Below the pieces are notes generated by a model. It had not been told where the DNA came from. It made no database searches and saw only the letters and a list, made by a program, of their open reading frames with translations. The position numbers were made by a program, and so were the translations under genes. Positions 1 through 8,845 of a DNA stretch of 64,000 nt are shown one piece after another; the first letter of the stretch is position 1, and each line of letters begins with the position of its first letter. The stretch is from the NCBI RefSeq assembly GCF_009709615.1, contig NZ_WJYA01000005.1, forward strand, positions 62,001 through 126,000, written 5' to 3'. The DNA is from Winogradskyella ouciana. GTDB lineage: Bacteria > Bacteroidota > Bacteroidia > Flavobacteriales > Flavobacteriaceae.

Positions 1-206
1 GTCAAACTTTTGAAAATTACACCATTAACGTACATAACGATACCAGTGTTGAGCAGGGCATTTTGAATTTCTCTGCAGAAATTGATGCAGATCTTATTGG
101 CATCAGTACACATGGACGCCAAGGTATAGCGCACTTCTTTAACAGTAGTATAAGCGAGGATTTAGTTAACCATGCCAAGCGACCGGTTATTACTTTTAAG
201 ATATAG
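1..206 (+). CDS. Universal stress protein (UspA family), C-terminal part
   Basis: The gene enters from the left edge; codons are in frame from base 3 and end at TAG 204-206. The 67 visible residues end in the Usp signature GISTHGRQGIAHFFNSSISE followed by a short beta strand ending PVITFKI. That stretch is the glycine/serine-rich nucleotide-binding loop (G-x-S-T-H-G-R-x-G) of the UspA fold, which in ATP-binding members holds the phosphates. Flavobacterial members are usually about 270-280 residues with two tandem Usp domains, so this would be the second domain. The role is a cytoplasmic stress protein. The family is clear; the N-terminus lies outside the window. Confidence 0.88.
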   Translation, partial: QTFENYTINVHNDTSVEQGILNFSAEIDADLIGISTHGRQGIAHFFNSSISEDLVNHAKRPVITFKI

Positions 207-237
207 TCCTCTAAATAAATTCCCTTAAACAAAAAAC

Positions 238-263
238 CCTAACCGTTTGCGGTTAGGATTTTT
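238..263 (+). terminator. Terminator after the universal stress protein gene
   Basis: An 8 bp perfect stem (238-245 with 250-257) has a TTTG loop and is followed by ATTTTTATTT. On the minus strand the same hairpin is followed by TTTTTTG, so it can act in both directions. In minus orientation it sits directly after the tRNA-Gln relic at 268-284, as if it were that gene's former terminator. Confidence 0.8.
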
Positions 264-267
264 ATTT

Positions 268-284
268 GTTGGCCTACTAGGGCT
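268..284 (-). pseudogene. Relic of a second tRNA-Gln gene (3' end only)
   Basis: Seventeen bases (268-284) are identical to the 3' end of the intact tRNA-Gln at 378-394: the acceptor 3' strand plus part of the T arm. The identity stops where a REP-like unit begins, and the remnant is followed on the minus strand by its own hairpin terminator. The simplest reading is a second tRNA-Gln copy truncated by the REP unit. A direct repeat left by a lost integrated element is the alternative. Confidence 0.55.
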
Positions 285-286
285 TA

Positions 287-306
287 CTTCGACTGCGCTC
301 AGCACA
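287..306. repeat. REP-like unit, family A (CTTCGACTGCGCTCAG)
   Basis: This carries the core CTTCGACTGCGCTCAG. The same core recurs at 47457, and a reverse-complement variant lies at 39549. Short intergenic hairpin repeats of this type are widespread in Bacteroidota. Here it abuts the tRNA-Gln relic. Confidence 0.7.
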
Positions 307-338
307 GGCTTCTCGCCCCATTATAATTTCCTGTTAAG

Positions 339-370
339 AAAAAATCCCAAACAAATTAATGTTCGGGATT
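339..370 (-). terminator. Terminator of tRNA-Gln
   Basis: Read on the minus strand, an 11 bp stem (370-360 with 353-343, one G-U pair) is followed by a run of T. It starts 8 nt after the tRNA 3' end. Confidence 0.7.
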
Positions 371-378
371 AAATATCG

Positions 379-451
379 TTGGCCTACTAGGGCTCGAACC
401 TAGACTCTTCTGGACCAAAACCAGACGTGTTGCCAGTTACACCATAGGCCA
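379..451 (-). tRNA. tRNA-Gln (anticodon TTG)
   Basis: A 73 nt cloverleaf. The 7 bp acceptor stem pairs TGGCCTA with TAGGCCA, with discriminator A at 379. The anticodon stem TCTGG/CCAGA closes loop TTTTGGT, giving anticodon TTG for CAA (and CAG by wobble). The T arm contains GGTTCGAGCC. The CCA end is not encoded, as is common in Bacteroidota. Confidence 0.95.
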
Positions 452-470
452 ATCGCTTAAATTGAGGGTG

Positions 471-501
471 CAAATTTAAAACAAAGTTTGTCTTGGGCAA
501 A
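471..501 (-). promoter_or_regulatory. Promoter of tRNA-Gln (Bacteroidota sigma type)
   Basis: On the minus strand there is TTTG (501-498), exactly 19 nt of spacer, then TAAATTTG (478-471). This fits the Bacteroidota primary-sigma consensus TTTG-N19-21-TAnnTTTG. The -7 box ends 20 nt before the tRNA 5' end. Confidence 0.75.
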
Positions 502-604
502 AAAAAAGAAGAAAAATAATTGAAATTACTTAACGTTAACTTAAAAACGTAGGCATTACTATAATAATTAGTAAATTCGCCAGCATCAATAAGCAAGGTT
601 TTCA

Positions 605-3600
605 ATGACAGATTTTAACTTTAAAAAGTGGAATACCATCTTAGCATGGTTTGTATTTGCAGTCGCATTTGTAGTATACGCCTTAACCATAGAACCAACG
701 GTAAGTTTTTGGGACGCAGGTGAGTATATTTTAACCTCATCTAAATTACAAGTTGGGCATCCACCAGGAGCGCCTTTGTTTCAAATGATGGGAGCGTTTT
801 TCTCAATGTTTGCTTTAGAGCCTTCGCAAATTGGTATGATAATGAATATGATGAGTGCCACAGCGAGTGCCTTTACTATTCTATTTATGTTCTGGACCAT
901 TAGTTTGCTGCTCGTAAAGCTTGTTAAATATGATAAGGAGTCTAGCTCAAGCAAAGCAATGGCAATTTTAGGTAGTGCTTTAGTTGGTAGTTTGGCCTTT
1001 ACATTTACGGATTCTTTTTGGTTTAATGCGGTTGAAACTGAAGTTTACGCCATGGCAACCTTAATTATGGCTGTAATGTTTTATCTCGCTTTACGTTGGG
1101 AACAAGACATGCACAAGCCAAGAGGTAATCGTTGGCTAATTTTAATTGCTTTTGTTATCGGTCTATCCTTTGGTGTTCACTTTATGGGTTTATTGACTAT
1201 ACCAGCTATTGGACTTATTTACTATTTTAAGAATTATAAGACCATAACGGTTAAGAATTTTATTATTGCGAACGTCGCTTCTGCGGCAATTTTGCTTTTT
1301 ATATTCAAATTGTTATTGCCCTCAACCTTACAGTTATTTGGAAATCTAGAAGTATTCTTTGTGAATTCAATAGGGTTACCGTTTAATTCTGGTACCATCA
1401 TCACAGGCTTATTGGTAATTGCCCTGTTTTACTTTGGCTTGAATTATACACGAAAAAAAGGCATGATACATGCCAACACCTTGGTGCTTTGCCTCATGTT
1501 TATTTTTATGGGTTTTTCATCATGGATGATGTTACCGATTAGAGCTAACGCCAACGTAATTATTAACGAAAACGACCCTTCGGATGCTAGAGAGCTTTTA
1601 GCATACTATAACCTAGAACAGTATCCTGAAACCCATTTATTTTATGGCCCTCAGTTTACAGAAATCTACTCTGGTGCCGATGAAGATGAGCCATTTGTAG
1701 ATGACAAAAAGAATTATGAGCGCGACGAAAAACTAGGCAAATACGTCATTATAAACGATTGGGAAGGCAGTAAACAAAACTATAATCATGAGCATGCTTC
1801 CATACTACCAAGAATGTGGAGTAGCGAACACGCTGAAAACTACATGATGTTTACGGGTCTGATTGACTTTAAAGTCGACCCGAATTTGCAAACACGAGCT
1901 TATAACGAAGCACTCAGTTATGGACTCTCAGAGGAGGAGGCTGGTCAATATTCTATTCAAGAAAAAAGACGTTTTGACCAAGTGGTTAATGATTTTAGAA
2001 TGCGAATTGCAAAAGGTGAAGTTGACTATGAAGATTATGATCAGTTTTTAAGGCGTTATGGACAGCAATATTTAATTGTTGAAAAGCCTTCTTTTTTTGA
2101 CAACATAGCTTATATGTTTCAGTATCAATTCGGATATATGTACTGGCGTTATTTTATGTGGAATTTTACAGGACGACAAAACGATATTCAAGGAAAATAT
2201 GACGACTTTAATGGTAATTGGATCTCAGGAATAAAATTGATAGACGAAATACACTTAGGAGTATCACAAGATAATTTACCGACTGAAGTTTTAGAAAATA
2301 AAGCCAGAAACACTTATTATTTCTTACCACTTATACTCGGTCTTATTGGATTTTTCTTTTTAATGTACACAGATGCCAAACGTTTTTGGGTGCTATTGGT
2401 GTTTTTCCTGTTAACTGGTATTGCGATTCAGTTTTATACCAACGTAAGACCTTTTGAACCTCGTGAGCGCGACTATTCTGTAGTCGGTTCATTTTATGTA
2501 TTTGCTATTTGGATTGGCTTTGGAGTCTATGCAATCTATGATTTATTAAAGTCTAGCATTAAGTCAAAATTATTGGCTCCTGCAATTACAGTACTCTGCA
2601 TTATTATAGTACCTGGTGTTTTAGCAGCTAATAACTGGGATGATCATGACCGTTCAGGAAAATACACCGCCAATGCCATGGCGCGTAAATATTTAGAATC
2701 TTGTGCGCCGAATGCCATACTCTTTACCATAGGTGATAACGATTCGTTCCCATTGTGGTATCTTCAAGAAATTGAAGGCGTAAGAACGGATGTTAGAGTG
2801 GTGAATACGAGTTTATTTCAAACCGATTGGTACATCGACCAAATGAAACGCCAAGCCTATGAGAGTGACCCTATCCCGTCTCAATTGACGCATAATCAAT
2901 ATAGAGGTGGGACCAGAGATGTTATCATAAGACGAGAAATCACAAATGACACTCTACCAATTAAAGATTTTATGGACTTTGTGTCTAGTGAAAAACCTAC
3001 AACAAAATTTAAGTATGTGGTTGAAAGACAAGGTGAAGACCCTAGACAATATCCTAGCCACTTGTTAAACACAAATTACTTCCCAACTAGGCATATTAGT
3101 ATTCCTGTTAACAAAGAACAAGTACTTAAAAATGGCATTGTAAAACCGAAAGATGCAGATAAAATTGAAGACACTCTGTATGCTGAAATTGAAGGCAGTT
3201 ATATCTACAAAAATAGATTGTTGATGCTAGATATTCTTGCCAACAACAACTGGGAACGACCAATCTACTTTACTGGTGGAGCTTTTGGAGCAGATGATTA
3301 TATATGGTTAAAAGATTATTTGCAGCTAGATGGTATGTGCTATAAACTCGTACCAATAAAAACACCTGTAGATAGAGCGAATCCTTATGATATGGGACGT
3401 GTTGATCCTGATTTGATGTATGACATGGTAAAACAATGGAATTGGGGCGGAAGTGGAGAAGAGATTTATCACGATATCGAAACAAGACGTAACGGAATTA
3501 CCTATAGAGGGAATTTAGCGCGTTTAATGGAAGCACTTATCAATGAAGATAAGTTAGATAAAGCTGAAGAAATTGCCGATCTGGCCATGGAAAAAATGCC

Positions 3601-3997
3601 TGTGGATAAATTTGGTTTCCATTCGCTTTTAGAGCCATACATCAGTGCTTACTACGAAATTGGAAACGTTGAAAAAGGACGAGCTCTTTACAAAGATGTG
3701 GCTAAAATCTATCAGGAAAACATTCTGTATTTCAGTGGTTTGGATGAAGATGACCAAATACGATTAATAGATGATGTATATCTAGATATTCAGCGATACA
3801 GAGCTTTAGTGGATATATTGGTAATCTATAACGATAAGGATTTTGCTTTAGAAGAAACCAAAACCTTCAATAGTTATTTGAGTTTACTGGATAAATTTAT
3901 GGGATCACCCGAAGAAGAACCCGAGCCTAGAGAAGATATAGATATCAATAGTATTCTAAACGATTCTATACTTGATTCTTTAGCACCCGAAGAATAA
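605..3997 (+). CDS. DUF2723 membrane protein, putative protein O-glycosyltransferase
   Basis: This 1130-residue protein has an N-terminal DUF2723 domain (about 10-200) with the family's FWDAGEYI and LQVGHPPGAPLF segments. Hydrophobic helices follow to about residue 330 and again at about 560-690. The C-terminal half is soluble and has helical TPR-like pairs near 970-1050. DUF2723 is a GT-C-type membrane fold that includes human TMEM260, a protein O-mannosyltransferase, and bacterial members are suspected in O-glycosylation of exported proteins. The acidic residues of D-A-G-E resemble the GT-C catalytic loop. The substrate is unknown. The deacetylase gene follows 5 nt downstream and is likely cotranscribed. 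Family assignment is strong; the glycosyltransferase role is inferred. Confidence 0.85.
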   Translation: MTDFNFKKWNTILAWFVFAVAFVVYALTIEPTVSFWDAGEYILTSSKLQVGHPPGAPLFQMMGAFFSMFALEPSQIGMIMNMMSATASAFTILFMFWTISLLLVKLVKYDKESSSSKAMAILGSALVGSLAFTFTDSFWFNAVETEVYAMATLIMAVMFYLALRWEQDMHKPRGNRWLILIAFVIGLSFGVHFMGLLTIPAIGLIYYFKNYKTITVKNFIIANVASAAILLFIFKLLLPSTLQLFGNLEVFFVNSIGLPFNSGTIITGLLVIALFYFGLNYTRKKGMIHANTLVLCLMFIFMGFSSWMMLPIRANANVIINENDPSDARELLAYYNLEQYPETHLFYGPQFTEIYSGADEDEPFVDDKKNYERDEKLGKYVIINDWEGSKQNYNHEHASILPRMWSSEHAENYMMFTGLIDFKVDPNLQTRAYNEALSYGLSEEEAGQYSIQEKRRFDQVVNDFRMRIAKGEVDYEDYDQFLRRYGQQYLIVEKPSFFDNIAYMFQYQFGYMYWRYFMWNFTGRQNDIQGKYDDFNGNWISGIKLIDEIHLGVSQDNLPTEVLENKARNTYYFLPLILGLIGFFFLMYTDAKRFWVLLVFFLLTGIAIQFYTNVRPFEPRERDYSVVGSFYVFAIWIGFGVYAIYDLLKSSIKSKLLAPAITVLCIIIVPGVLAANNWDDHDRSGKYTANAMARKYLESCAPNAILFTIGDNDSFPLWYLQEIEGVRTDVRVVNTSLFQTDWYIDQMKRQAYESDPIPSQLTHNQYRGGTRDVIIRREITNDTLPIKDFMDFVSSEKPTTKFKYVVERQGEDPRQYPSHLLNTNYFPTRHISIPVNKEQVLKNGIVKPKDADKIEDTLYAEIEGSYIYKNRLLMLDILANNNWERPIYFTGGAFGADDYIWLKDYLQLDGMCYKLVPIKTPVDRANPYDMGRVDPDLMYDMVKQWNWGGSGEEIYHDIETRRNGITYRGNLARLMEALINEDKLDKAEEIADLAMEKMPVDKFGFHSLLEPYISAYYEIGNVEKGRALYKDVAKIYQENILYFSGLDEDDQIRLIDDVYLDIQRYRALVDILVIYNDKDFALEETKTFNSYLSLLDKFMGSPEEEPEPREDIDINSILNDSILDSLAPEE

Positions 3998-4002
3998 AAA
4001 CG

Positions 4003-4668
4003 ATGCAAATCATTCCAGCTAAGACACCAGAGTTTGTTAAAACATTATTTCCAAATTTTGTCTGGAATATTAATACCGAAAACAAAGAACTCTATCTCAC
4101 GTTTGATGATGGCCCAACTCCAGAAATCACTGACTGGGTACTCAATGTTTTAGATGAATATAATGCTAAAGCAACTTTCTTTTGTATAGGTACTAATATT
4201 GAAAAACATCCCGATATTTTTCAAAATATAATATCTCAAGGTCATACAGTTGGTAACCACACTTATAATCACCTTAAGGGTTGGAAGCATAAAACCAAAG
4301 ATTATGTTGAAGATGTTGAGAAAACTCAATCCTTGTTAAATTCTAAATTCGGTAATCGTCAATCGCCAATCGTCAATCTTTTCAGACCTCCCTATGGTAA
4401 GTTTAAAAATAAGCAAAGTAAAAAATTACTGGAGTTAGGATATCGGGTTATACTTTGGGATGTACTTTCTTATGATTGGGATAAATCTGTAAGTGAGGAT
4501 ACCTGTTTCAAAAATGTAACATCAGCAGCAAAGGAAGGGAGCATCATCGTTTTTCACGATAGTATTAAGGCATCACGAAATCTAAAATATACCTTGCCTA
4601 AAGTTTTGGAATACTACAGTAAAAAAGGTTATGAGTTTAAAGCTTTATCTAAGCATATTCTTGAATAA
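4003..4668 (+). CDS. Polysaccharide deacetylase (NodB domain)
   Basis: A 221-residue single NodB domain, probably a metal-dependent N-deacetylase acting on an amino-sugar polymer or oligosaccharide (carbohydrate esterase family 4). All motifs are visible: TFDDGP (D35, D36), the metal pair in GNHTYNH (H86, H90), RPPYG (128-132), LWDVLSYDWD (151-160) and IVFHDS (H185). No signal peptide or membrane segment is apparent, which is unusual for cell-wall deacetylases; the DUF2723 protein upstream may share its pathway. A 25 nt run of 7-base repeats encodes residues 118-126, between motifs 2 and 3. The 3' end overlaps the convergent thioredoxin-like gene by 20 bp. Confidence 0.9.
   Translation: MQIIPAKTPEFVKTLFPNFVWNINTENKELYLTFDDGPTPEITDWVLNVLDEYNAKATFFCIGTNIEKHPDIFQNIISQGHTVGNHTYNHLKGWKHKTKDYVEDVEKTQSLLNSKFGNRQSPIVNLFRPPYGKFKNKQSKKLLELGYRVILWDVLSYDWDKSVSEDTCFKNVTSAAKEGSIIVFHDSIKASRNLKYTLPKVLEYYSKKGYEFKALSKHILE
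4354..4378 (+). repeat. Heptanucleotide tandem repeat inside the deacetylase gene
   Basis: Three and a half copies of AATCGTC (the second is AATCGCC) run in phase across 25 bases. Seven is not a multiple of three, so gain or loss of one unit would shift the frame before the RPPYG motif. Confidence 0.75.
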
Positions 4669-4945
4669 TACCTATCAAAGTATCTGCATCTTTTTCACCA
4701 CTATGACGCCATTTCATTTCACCGTCCTTATAGATAATCAATGTTGGTAAACCTTTAACACGAAGTGCTTCTGCTAACTCTTTGTTTTTATCTACATCAA
4801 TTTTAATGACTTTCGCTTTATCGCCTAGAGCGGCTGCAACATCTCTAAGTACCGGATGCATAGCAACAGATTGATCGTTCGATTCTGTGTAGAAGTCTAA
4901 TAGTACCGGAATATCGACATCTATTAATTCCCCAAATTTTGACAT
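4649..4945 (-). CDS. Thioredoxin-fold protein lacking the CxxC active site
   Basis: A 98-residue single thioredoxin domain. The fold landmarks are intact: beta strand PVLLDFYTE, helix around MHPVLRDVAAALG, strand AKVIKIDVDKN and the cis-proline loop KGLPTLIIYKDGE (P67). The position of WCGPC is instead S-N-D-Q-S (22-26), and the protein has no cysteine at all. It therefore cannot do dithiol exchange and is more likely a binding or scaffold module. There is no signal peptide, so it is cytoplasmic. Downstream on this strand lies only the convergent deacetylase. The start codon is followed immediately by conserved sequence (MSKFGELID), and I see no better start. Confidence 0.85.
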   Translation of the reverse strand: MSKFGELIDVDIPVLLDFYTESNDQSVAMHPVLRDVAAALGDKAKVIKIDVDKNKELAEALRVKGLPTLIIYKDGEMKWRHSGEKDADTLIGIIQEYA

Positions 4946-5051
4946 AAGTTATTATTTTAGTCAAACGTGTATCACAAACCTACATATATTTTTAATAGTA
5001 AATCTCAGTAAGTTTATTATCAACAACATAAAAATAAGCAATTGTTGTCAA

Positions 5052-6341
5052 TTACGCTTCTTTTTTACCCTTTTTAAGCTCTATCACGGTTATTTCTGGC
5101 CAGATACCTACTCTACCAGGAAAAGCTAGATAACCAAACCCTCTGTTAACATACAAATATTTCCCAGCTACCTTATACAAACCAGCCCATTTTGGATAAC
5201 GGTATTTTACCGGACTCCACTTAATGCCTAATGCAGGTAATTCTATACCAAACTGCATACCATGTGTGTGACCTGCAAGCGTTAATTGAATGTCTTTTCC
5301 AAAATTAATAACATTGGTTTCGTCTATAACAATGTCGTGATTATTGATGTCATCCGTATTTAATTCCATTTTTTCGTAATCAAAGTGCGAAGGATCATGA
5401 CTCATTAAAATATTAAACTCGTTTTCTCCAATAGTTTTAGTCGCTTCTTTTAGGCTTCCACGTTTTGGGAAATGACGAGAAGCTCCCCAATTTTCTACGC
5501 CCAGAATATTAATGTGCTGTCCATTTTTTTCAATTCGTCGGCTTTCGTTCAATAGCAAATCAAAACCTATGCGCTTGTGCACTTCTTCCATCTTCATTTG
5601 ATTATGTCGGTTGAGCTCAATATCTCCACCATAAGCATAATACCCATAATCGTGATTTCCCAGTACTGAAAATTTACCGTCTTTAGCTTCAAATTTATCA
5701 AAGACAGACAACCAACCTGTCATTTCCTCTGCTTTGCTATTCACTATATCACCAGTAAATAGTATAAGATCACTGTTTTGTCGATTGACCAAATCAATCC
5801 CTTCAGCTATCTCGCTCTTGCTTTCTAAACTACCTGAATGGATATCACTGATTTGGGTAATGGTATAGCCATCGAAGGCGTCTGGAAGATCCTCAAAAAA
5901 CAGTTGGTGTTTGATTACTTGAAAGTTGTATTTACCTCTTGTAATCCCATGAAGAAAAGACGCAAACGGAATGGCAGCAACACCGAGTGCCAACTTAGAT
6001 ACAAACTCCCTTCTTCCTTTAAAATGAACTTCGTTACCAGAAAGTTTTTGAATGCCATAAGAAACACCTCTCACCAAATCTTCACCAAGCATAAATAGCA
6101 ACATAAAAGCTTTGGGCAGAAATAGCATAATCAAAAACGCCAAGGCATAGCCATGTCCATGCGTAAAACTCTCGCCTCGAACAAAATTATAATAGTAATA
6201 GGTAAAATTGCCGACTACCAATATAGATAGCACCCAATAAATCAGATAAATCCAAGAACTTTTTGTCAATGTTCGGACGACCTGAAAGGCATAAAAATCG
6301 AGGAGAAAAATAAGGATAAAAAGTAATATCCAACGTAGCAT
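5052..6341 (-). CDS. Membrane-anchored metallophosphoesterase (YkuE/YaeI-like)
   Basis: This 429-residue protein has three hydrophobic helices (about 3-24, 30-52, 65-88). A fourth segment (114-131) is preceded by GRREFVSK, a good twin-arginine motif. The calcineurin-like domain (155-420) follows with all metal motifs: SDIHSG (D166, H168), GDIV (197-200), GNHD (228-231), a later SHDP, and AGHTHG. The family hydrolyses phosphoesters with two metal ions; YkuE-type members are Tat exported and act at the cell surface. Charge distribution suggests N-out, with the basic loop before helix 4 in the cytoplasm and the enzyme domain in the periplasm. Substrate unknown. Confidence 0.88.
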   Translation of the reverse strand: MLRWILLFILIFLLDFYAFQVVRTLTKSSWIYLIYWVLSILVVGNFTYYYYNFVRGESFTHGHGYALAFLIMLFLPKAFMLLFMLGEDLVRGVSYGIQKLSGNEVHFKGRREFVSKLALGVAAIPFASFLHGITRGKYNFQVIKHQLFFEDLPDAFDGYTITQISDIHSGSLESKSEIAEGIDLVNRQNSDLILFTGDIVNSKAEEMTGWLSVFDKFEAKDGKFSVLGNHDYGYYAYGGDIELNRHNQMKMEEVHKRIGFDLLLNESRRIEKNGQHINILGVENWGASRHFPKRGSLKEATKTIGENEFNILMSHDPSHFDYEKMELNTDDINNHDIVIDETNVINFGKDIQLTLAGHTHGMQFGIELPALGIKWSPVKYRYPKWAGLYKVAGKYLYVNRGFGYLAFPGRVGIWPEITVIELKKGKKEA

Positions 6342-6376
6342 AACTGTACCGTAAATTTAAGGGGTGAAATTACAAA

Positions 6377-8845
6377 CTATCTTATTAAGTTATTAATGCA
6401 TTTAATATTGAAATTGACTGATTCATTTTCTTGTGTAGAAAATTCAATAGTTTTTGGTTGATTAGGCAACAAATCGAAAAAATTATCTGAGAAATGGCCA
6501 TTGGTCTTAGTGTAGAGAAATACATCTTTTTGAAGCGTTTTGCTTGACAGTTCTATCTTAAATCCATCATCATTTTTTGTGATTTTCTTTTGAATATCAG
6601 CTTTCTTTAGTTTTAAGTCCTTCGGTTTTACAAAGTAGAAATTTGAAGTTTGATTATTGAAATTTGAAATTAAGACCGTTTCGCTTTTTTTGAATTGAAC
6701 CGTATTTAAATCAAGTTGATACATTATTTCGCTTGAAGTGGGATTTGCCATAACTTCTTTTGAATCTTCCCAAATCAAGTTACCATTAAAATCGAATAAT
6801 TGTAGTGAAAGTGTTCCTCTTTTTAAAACTAAATCATCATTTACAATCCAAGTTTTTAAAGTGTCATTTTTAACTATTGAAGAAATTAAAACATTCTCAA
6901 AACTACGTTTAGCTTTATAATGCAATGCTTTCCAATTTCCAAAGTAATCTATACTGCTCCAAGCTACGGCTGGCCAGCAATCGTTGAGTTGCCAATATAG
7001 CGTCCCCATATTATAAGGCTTTGCTCTTCGTTGCGCTTCAATACCTTTTGTGATGCCGTAAGCTTGCAAAAGCTGACTCACATAGACATAATCCTCTGGG
7101 TTTTCAGGCACAGGGAAATCGCGCTGCATATAGTCTTCAATAATCTGAAATCCTCTTGAATGTTTTTGATGGTTTTTAAAGCTTTCTGAACTTATTTTAA
7201 TCGAATCACTTTGATTGATATATCGAATCGTCTCATAACTCGGAAAGGACTGAAACCCAAACTCGCTCATAAAACGTGGTACGTTTTCTTCGAGATGCTC
7301 AAAAGGATAGCCATCGTGCCAAATCCACCAATCGTGTGCATCGCCTTCGGTTTTGTATTTAGGATTCCCTCTGCCGTATTTTGGCGAGCTTTCCCAATAA
7401 TCCGTATCAGTTAATTGAGAAACAGTATTTGGCAAAATGGAATCGAATACTTTTAAATAATTATTCCAAATCTCTTTTTTTTCAGCTTCACTTCTATCTG
7501 CTTGCCAGCCCCAACGATGCCAACCTTCTGAGTTTTCGTTATTGCCACACCACAGTGCAATTGAAGCGTGGTTTCTTAGTCTTTTGACATTGTCACTCGC
7601 TTCTTGTTGTACATTCTCCAAAAAATTATCATCGCCAGGATACATGGCACATGCAAACATAAAATCTTGCCAAACGAGGATGCCTTTTTCGTCACATAAG
7701 TCATAAAACACATCATTTTCATAAATCCCTCCTCCCCAAACTCTGAGCATATTCATATTGGCATCAACGACATCATTTAACAGTCTCTCATAATCTTCAT
7801 TTTTTACTTTATTTTGAAAGCTGTGTTGCGGAATGTAATTCGCACCTTTGGCATACACTGGTACATCGTTGACTTTAAAATCGAAAGATTTGCCAATACT
7901 ATCCTTTTCGGTGACTAGCTCAATAGTTCTCAATCCCTTTTTTACCGATATGCTGTCGAGAATTTTTTCATCATCCTTTACAATAACTTTAATGTCATAT
8001 AAATAAGGTTCACCTAGATTGTGTGGCCACCAGCGTCTTGGATTCTTGATAGTAAACGGAATTGAATGCGGACTATATTGAAATCCTTCTTCTGATACGG
8101 CAACTAAAGAGTCGTTAACAAATAACTCAAAATTGTAGTCGTGGGTTTTTCGATTGGCAAAATCTAATTGTACAGAAAGTTTTGCAATTGAATCAGTAAG
8201 ACTATGTTGATTAACATACATATCATAAATCCTTGCATCATTCCAAGCGACTAAATTAATGGGTCTCCAAATACCACTCGTATTTAATTTCGGTCCCCAA
8301 TCCCAACCGTATTGAAATTGTGCTTTTCTGGTAAAAATCCGATTGCCTTCGGGCAGCTCATAGGGCAGTTTTTCTTTTGCAAGCTCTTCGTGTTTTGAAG
8401 TATTTTCAAATAATATTCGAAGTTCATTTTGTTCATTTAAAATTTGCTTGACATCAACTTTCCATTCTAGAAAAGCATTGTTCGCTTTTAGGATTAAACT
8501 ATCATTCAAAAACACCGAAGCATAAGTGTCCAGACCATCGAAATTGAGTGCTATGTTTTTCTTTTCAAGTGTTTCCTTGTCGATAGAAAATGAAGTTTTA
8601 TATTCCCAATCGGTTTCGGAAACCCATTGTACTTTTTCTTCGTTACTGCCTATAAAAGGGTCTTCAATAAGGTCGTGATCTAATAAATCTGAGAATACAT
8701 TTCCAGGAACTGTCGCAGAATGCCATACCGAATCTGTTGTTTTTTTGAATTGCCAATCATTATGCAATTCAATGTTAACAGGAATATCGTGTTTAGGCTG
8801 ACAACTACAACAAACCAATATTAAAAGTAGAAAATTATATCGCAT
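6377..8845 (-). CDS. Beta-mannosidase, GH2 lipoprotein
   Basis: This 822-residue protein begins with a lipoprotein signal ending in LVCCSC. A GH2 sugar-binding beta domain with a G-W-D-W-G-P motif follows (about residues 20-200), then immunoglobulin-like and TIM-barrel domains. The barrel carries RVWGGGIYE, the acid/base glutamate in LWCGNNENSEG and the nucleophile glutamate in MSEFGFQSFPS. This is the GH2 beta-mannosidase pattern (EC 3.2.1.25), which removes the single beta-1,4-mannose of the N-glycan core or beta-mannan ends. Its start overlaps the cutC stop by 11 bp, implying translational coupling. It is probably anchored in the periplasm or outer membrane. Confidence 0.92.
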   Translation of the reverse strand: MRYNFLLLILVCCSCQPKHDIPVNIELHNDWQFKKTTDSVWHSATVPGNVFSDLLDHDLIEDPFIGSNEEKVQWVSETDWEYKTSFSIDKETLEKKNIALNFDGLDTYASVFLNDSLILKANNAFLEWKVDVKQILNEQNELRILFENTSKHEELAKEKLPYELPEGNRIFTRKAQFQYGWDWGPKLNTSGIWRPINLVAWNDARIYDMYVNQHSLTDSIAKLSVQLDFANRKTHDYNFELFVNDSLVAVSEEGFQYSPHSIPFTIKNPRRWWPHNLGEPYLYDIKVIVKDDEKILDSISVKKGLRTIELVTEKDSIGKSFDFKVNDVPVYAKGANYIPQHSFQNKVKNEDYERLLNDVVDANMNMLRVWGGGIYENDVFYDLCDEKGILVWQDFMFACAMYPGDDNFLENVQQEASDNVKRLRNHASIALWCGNNENSEGWHRWGWQADRSEAEKKEIWNNYLKVFDSILPNTVSQLTDTDYWESSPKYGRGNPKYKTEGDAHDWWIWHDGYPFEHLEENVPRFMSEFGFQSFPSYETIRYINQSDSIKISSESFKNHQKHSRGFQIIEDYMQRDFPVPENPEDYVYVSQLLQAYGITKGIEAQRRAKPYNMGTLYWQLNDCWPAVAWSSIDYFGNWKALHYKAKRSFENVLISSIVKNDTLKTWIVNDDLVLKRGTLSLQLFDFNGNLIWEDSKEVMANPTSSEIMYQLDLNTVQFKKSETVLISNFNNQTSNFYFVKPKDLKLKKADIQKKITKNDDGFKIELSSKTLQKDVFLYTKTNGHFSDNFFDLLPNQPKTIEFSTQENESVNFNIKCINNLIR

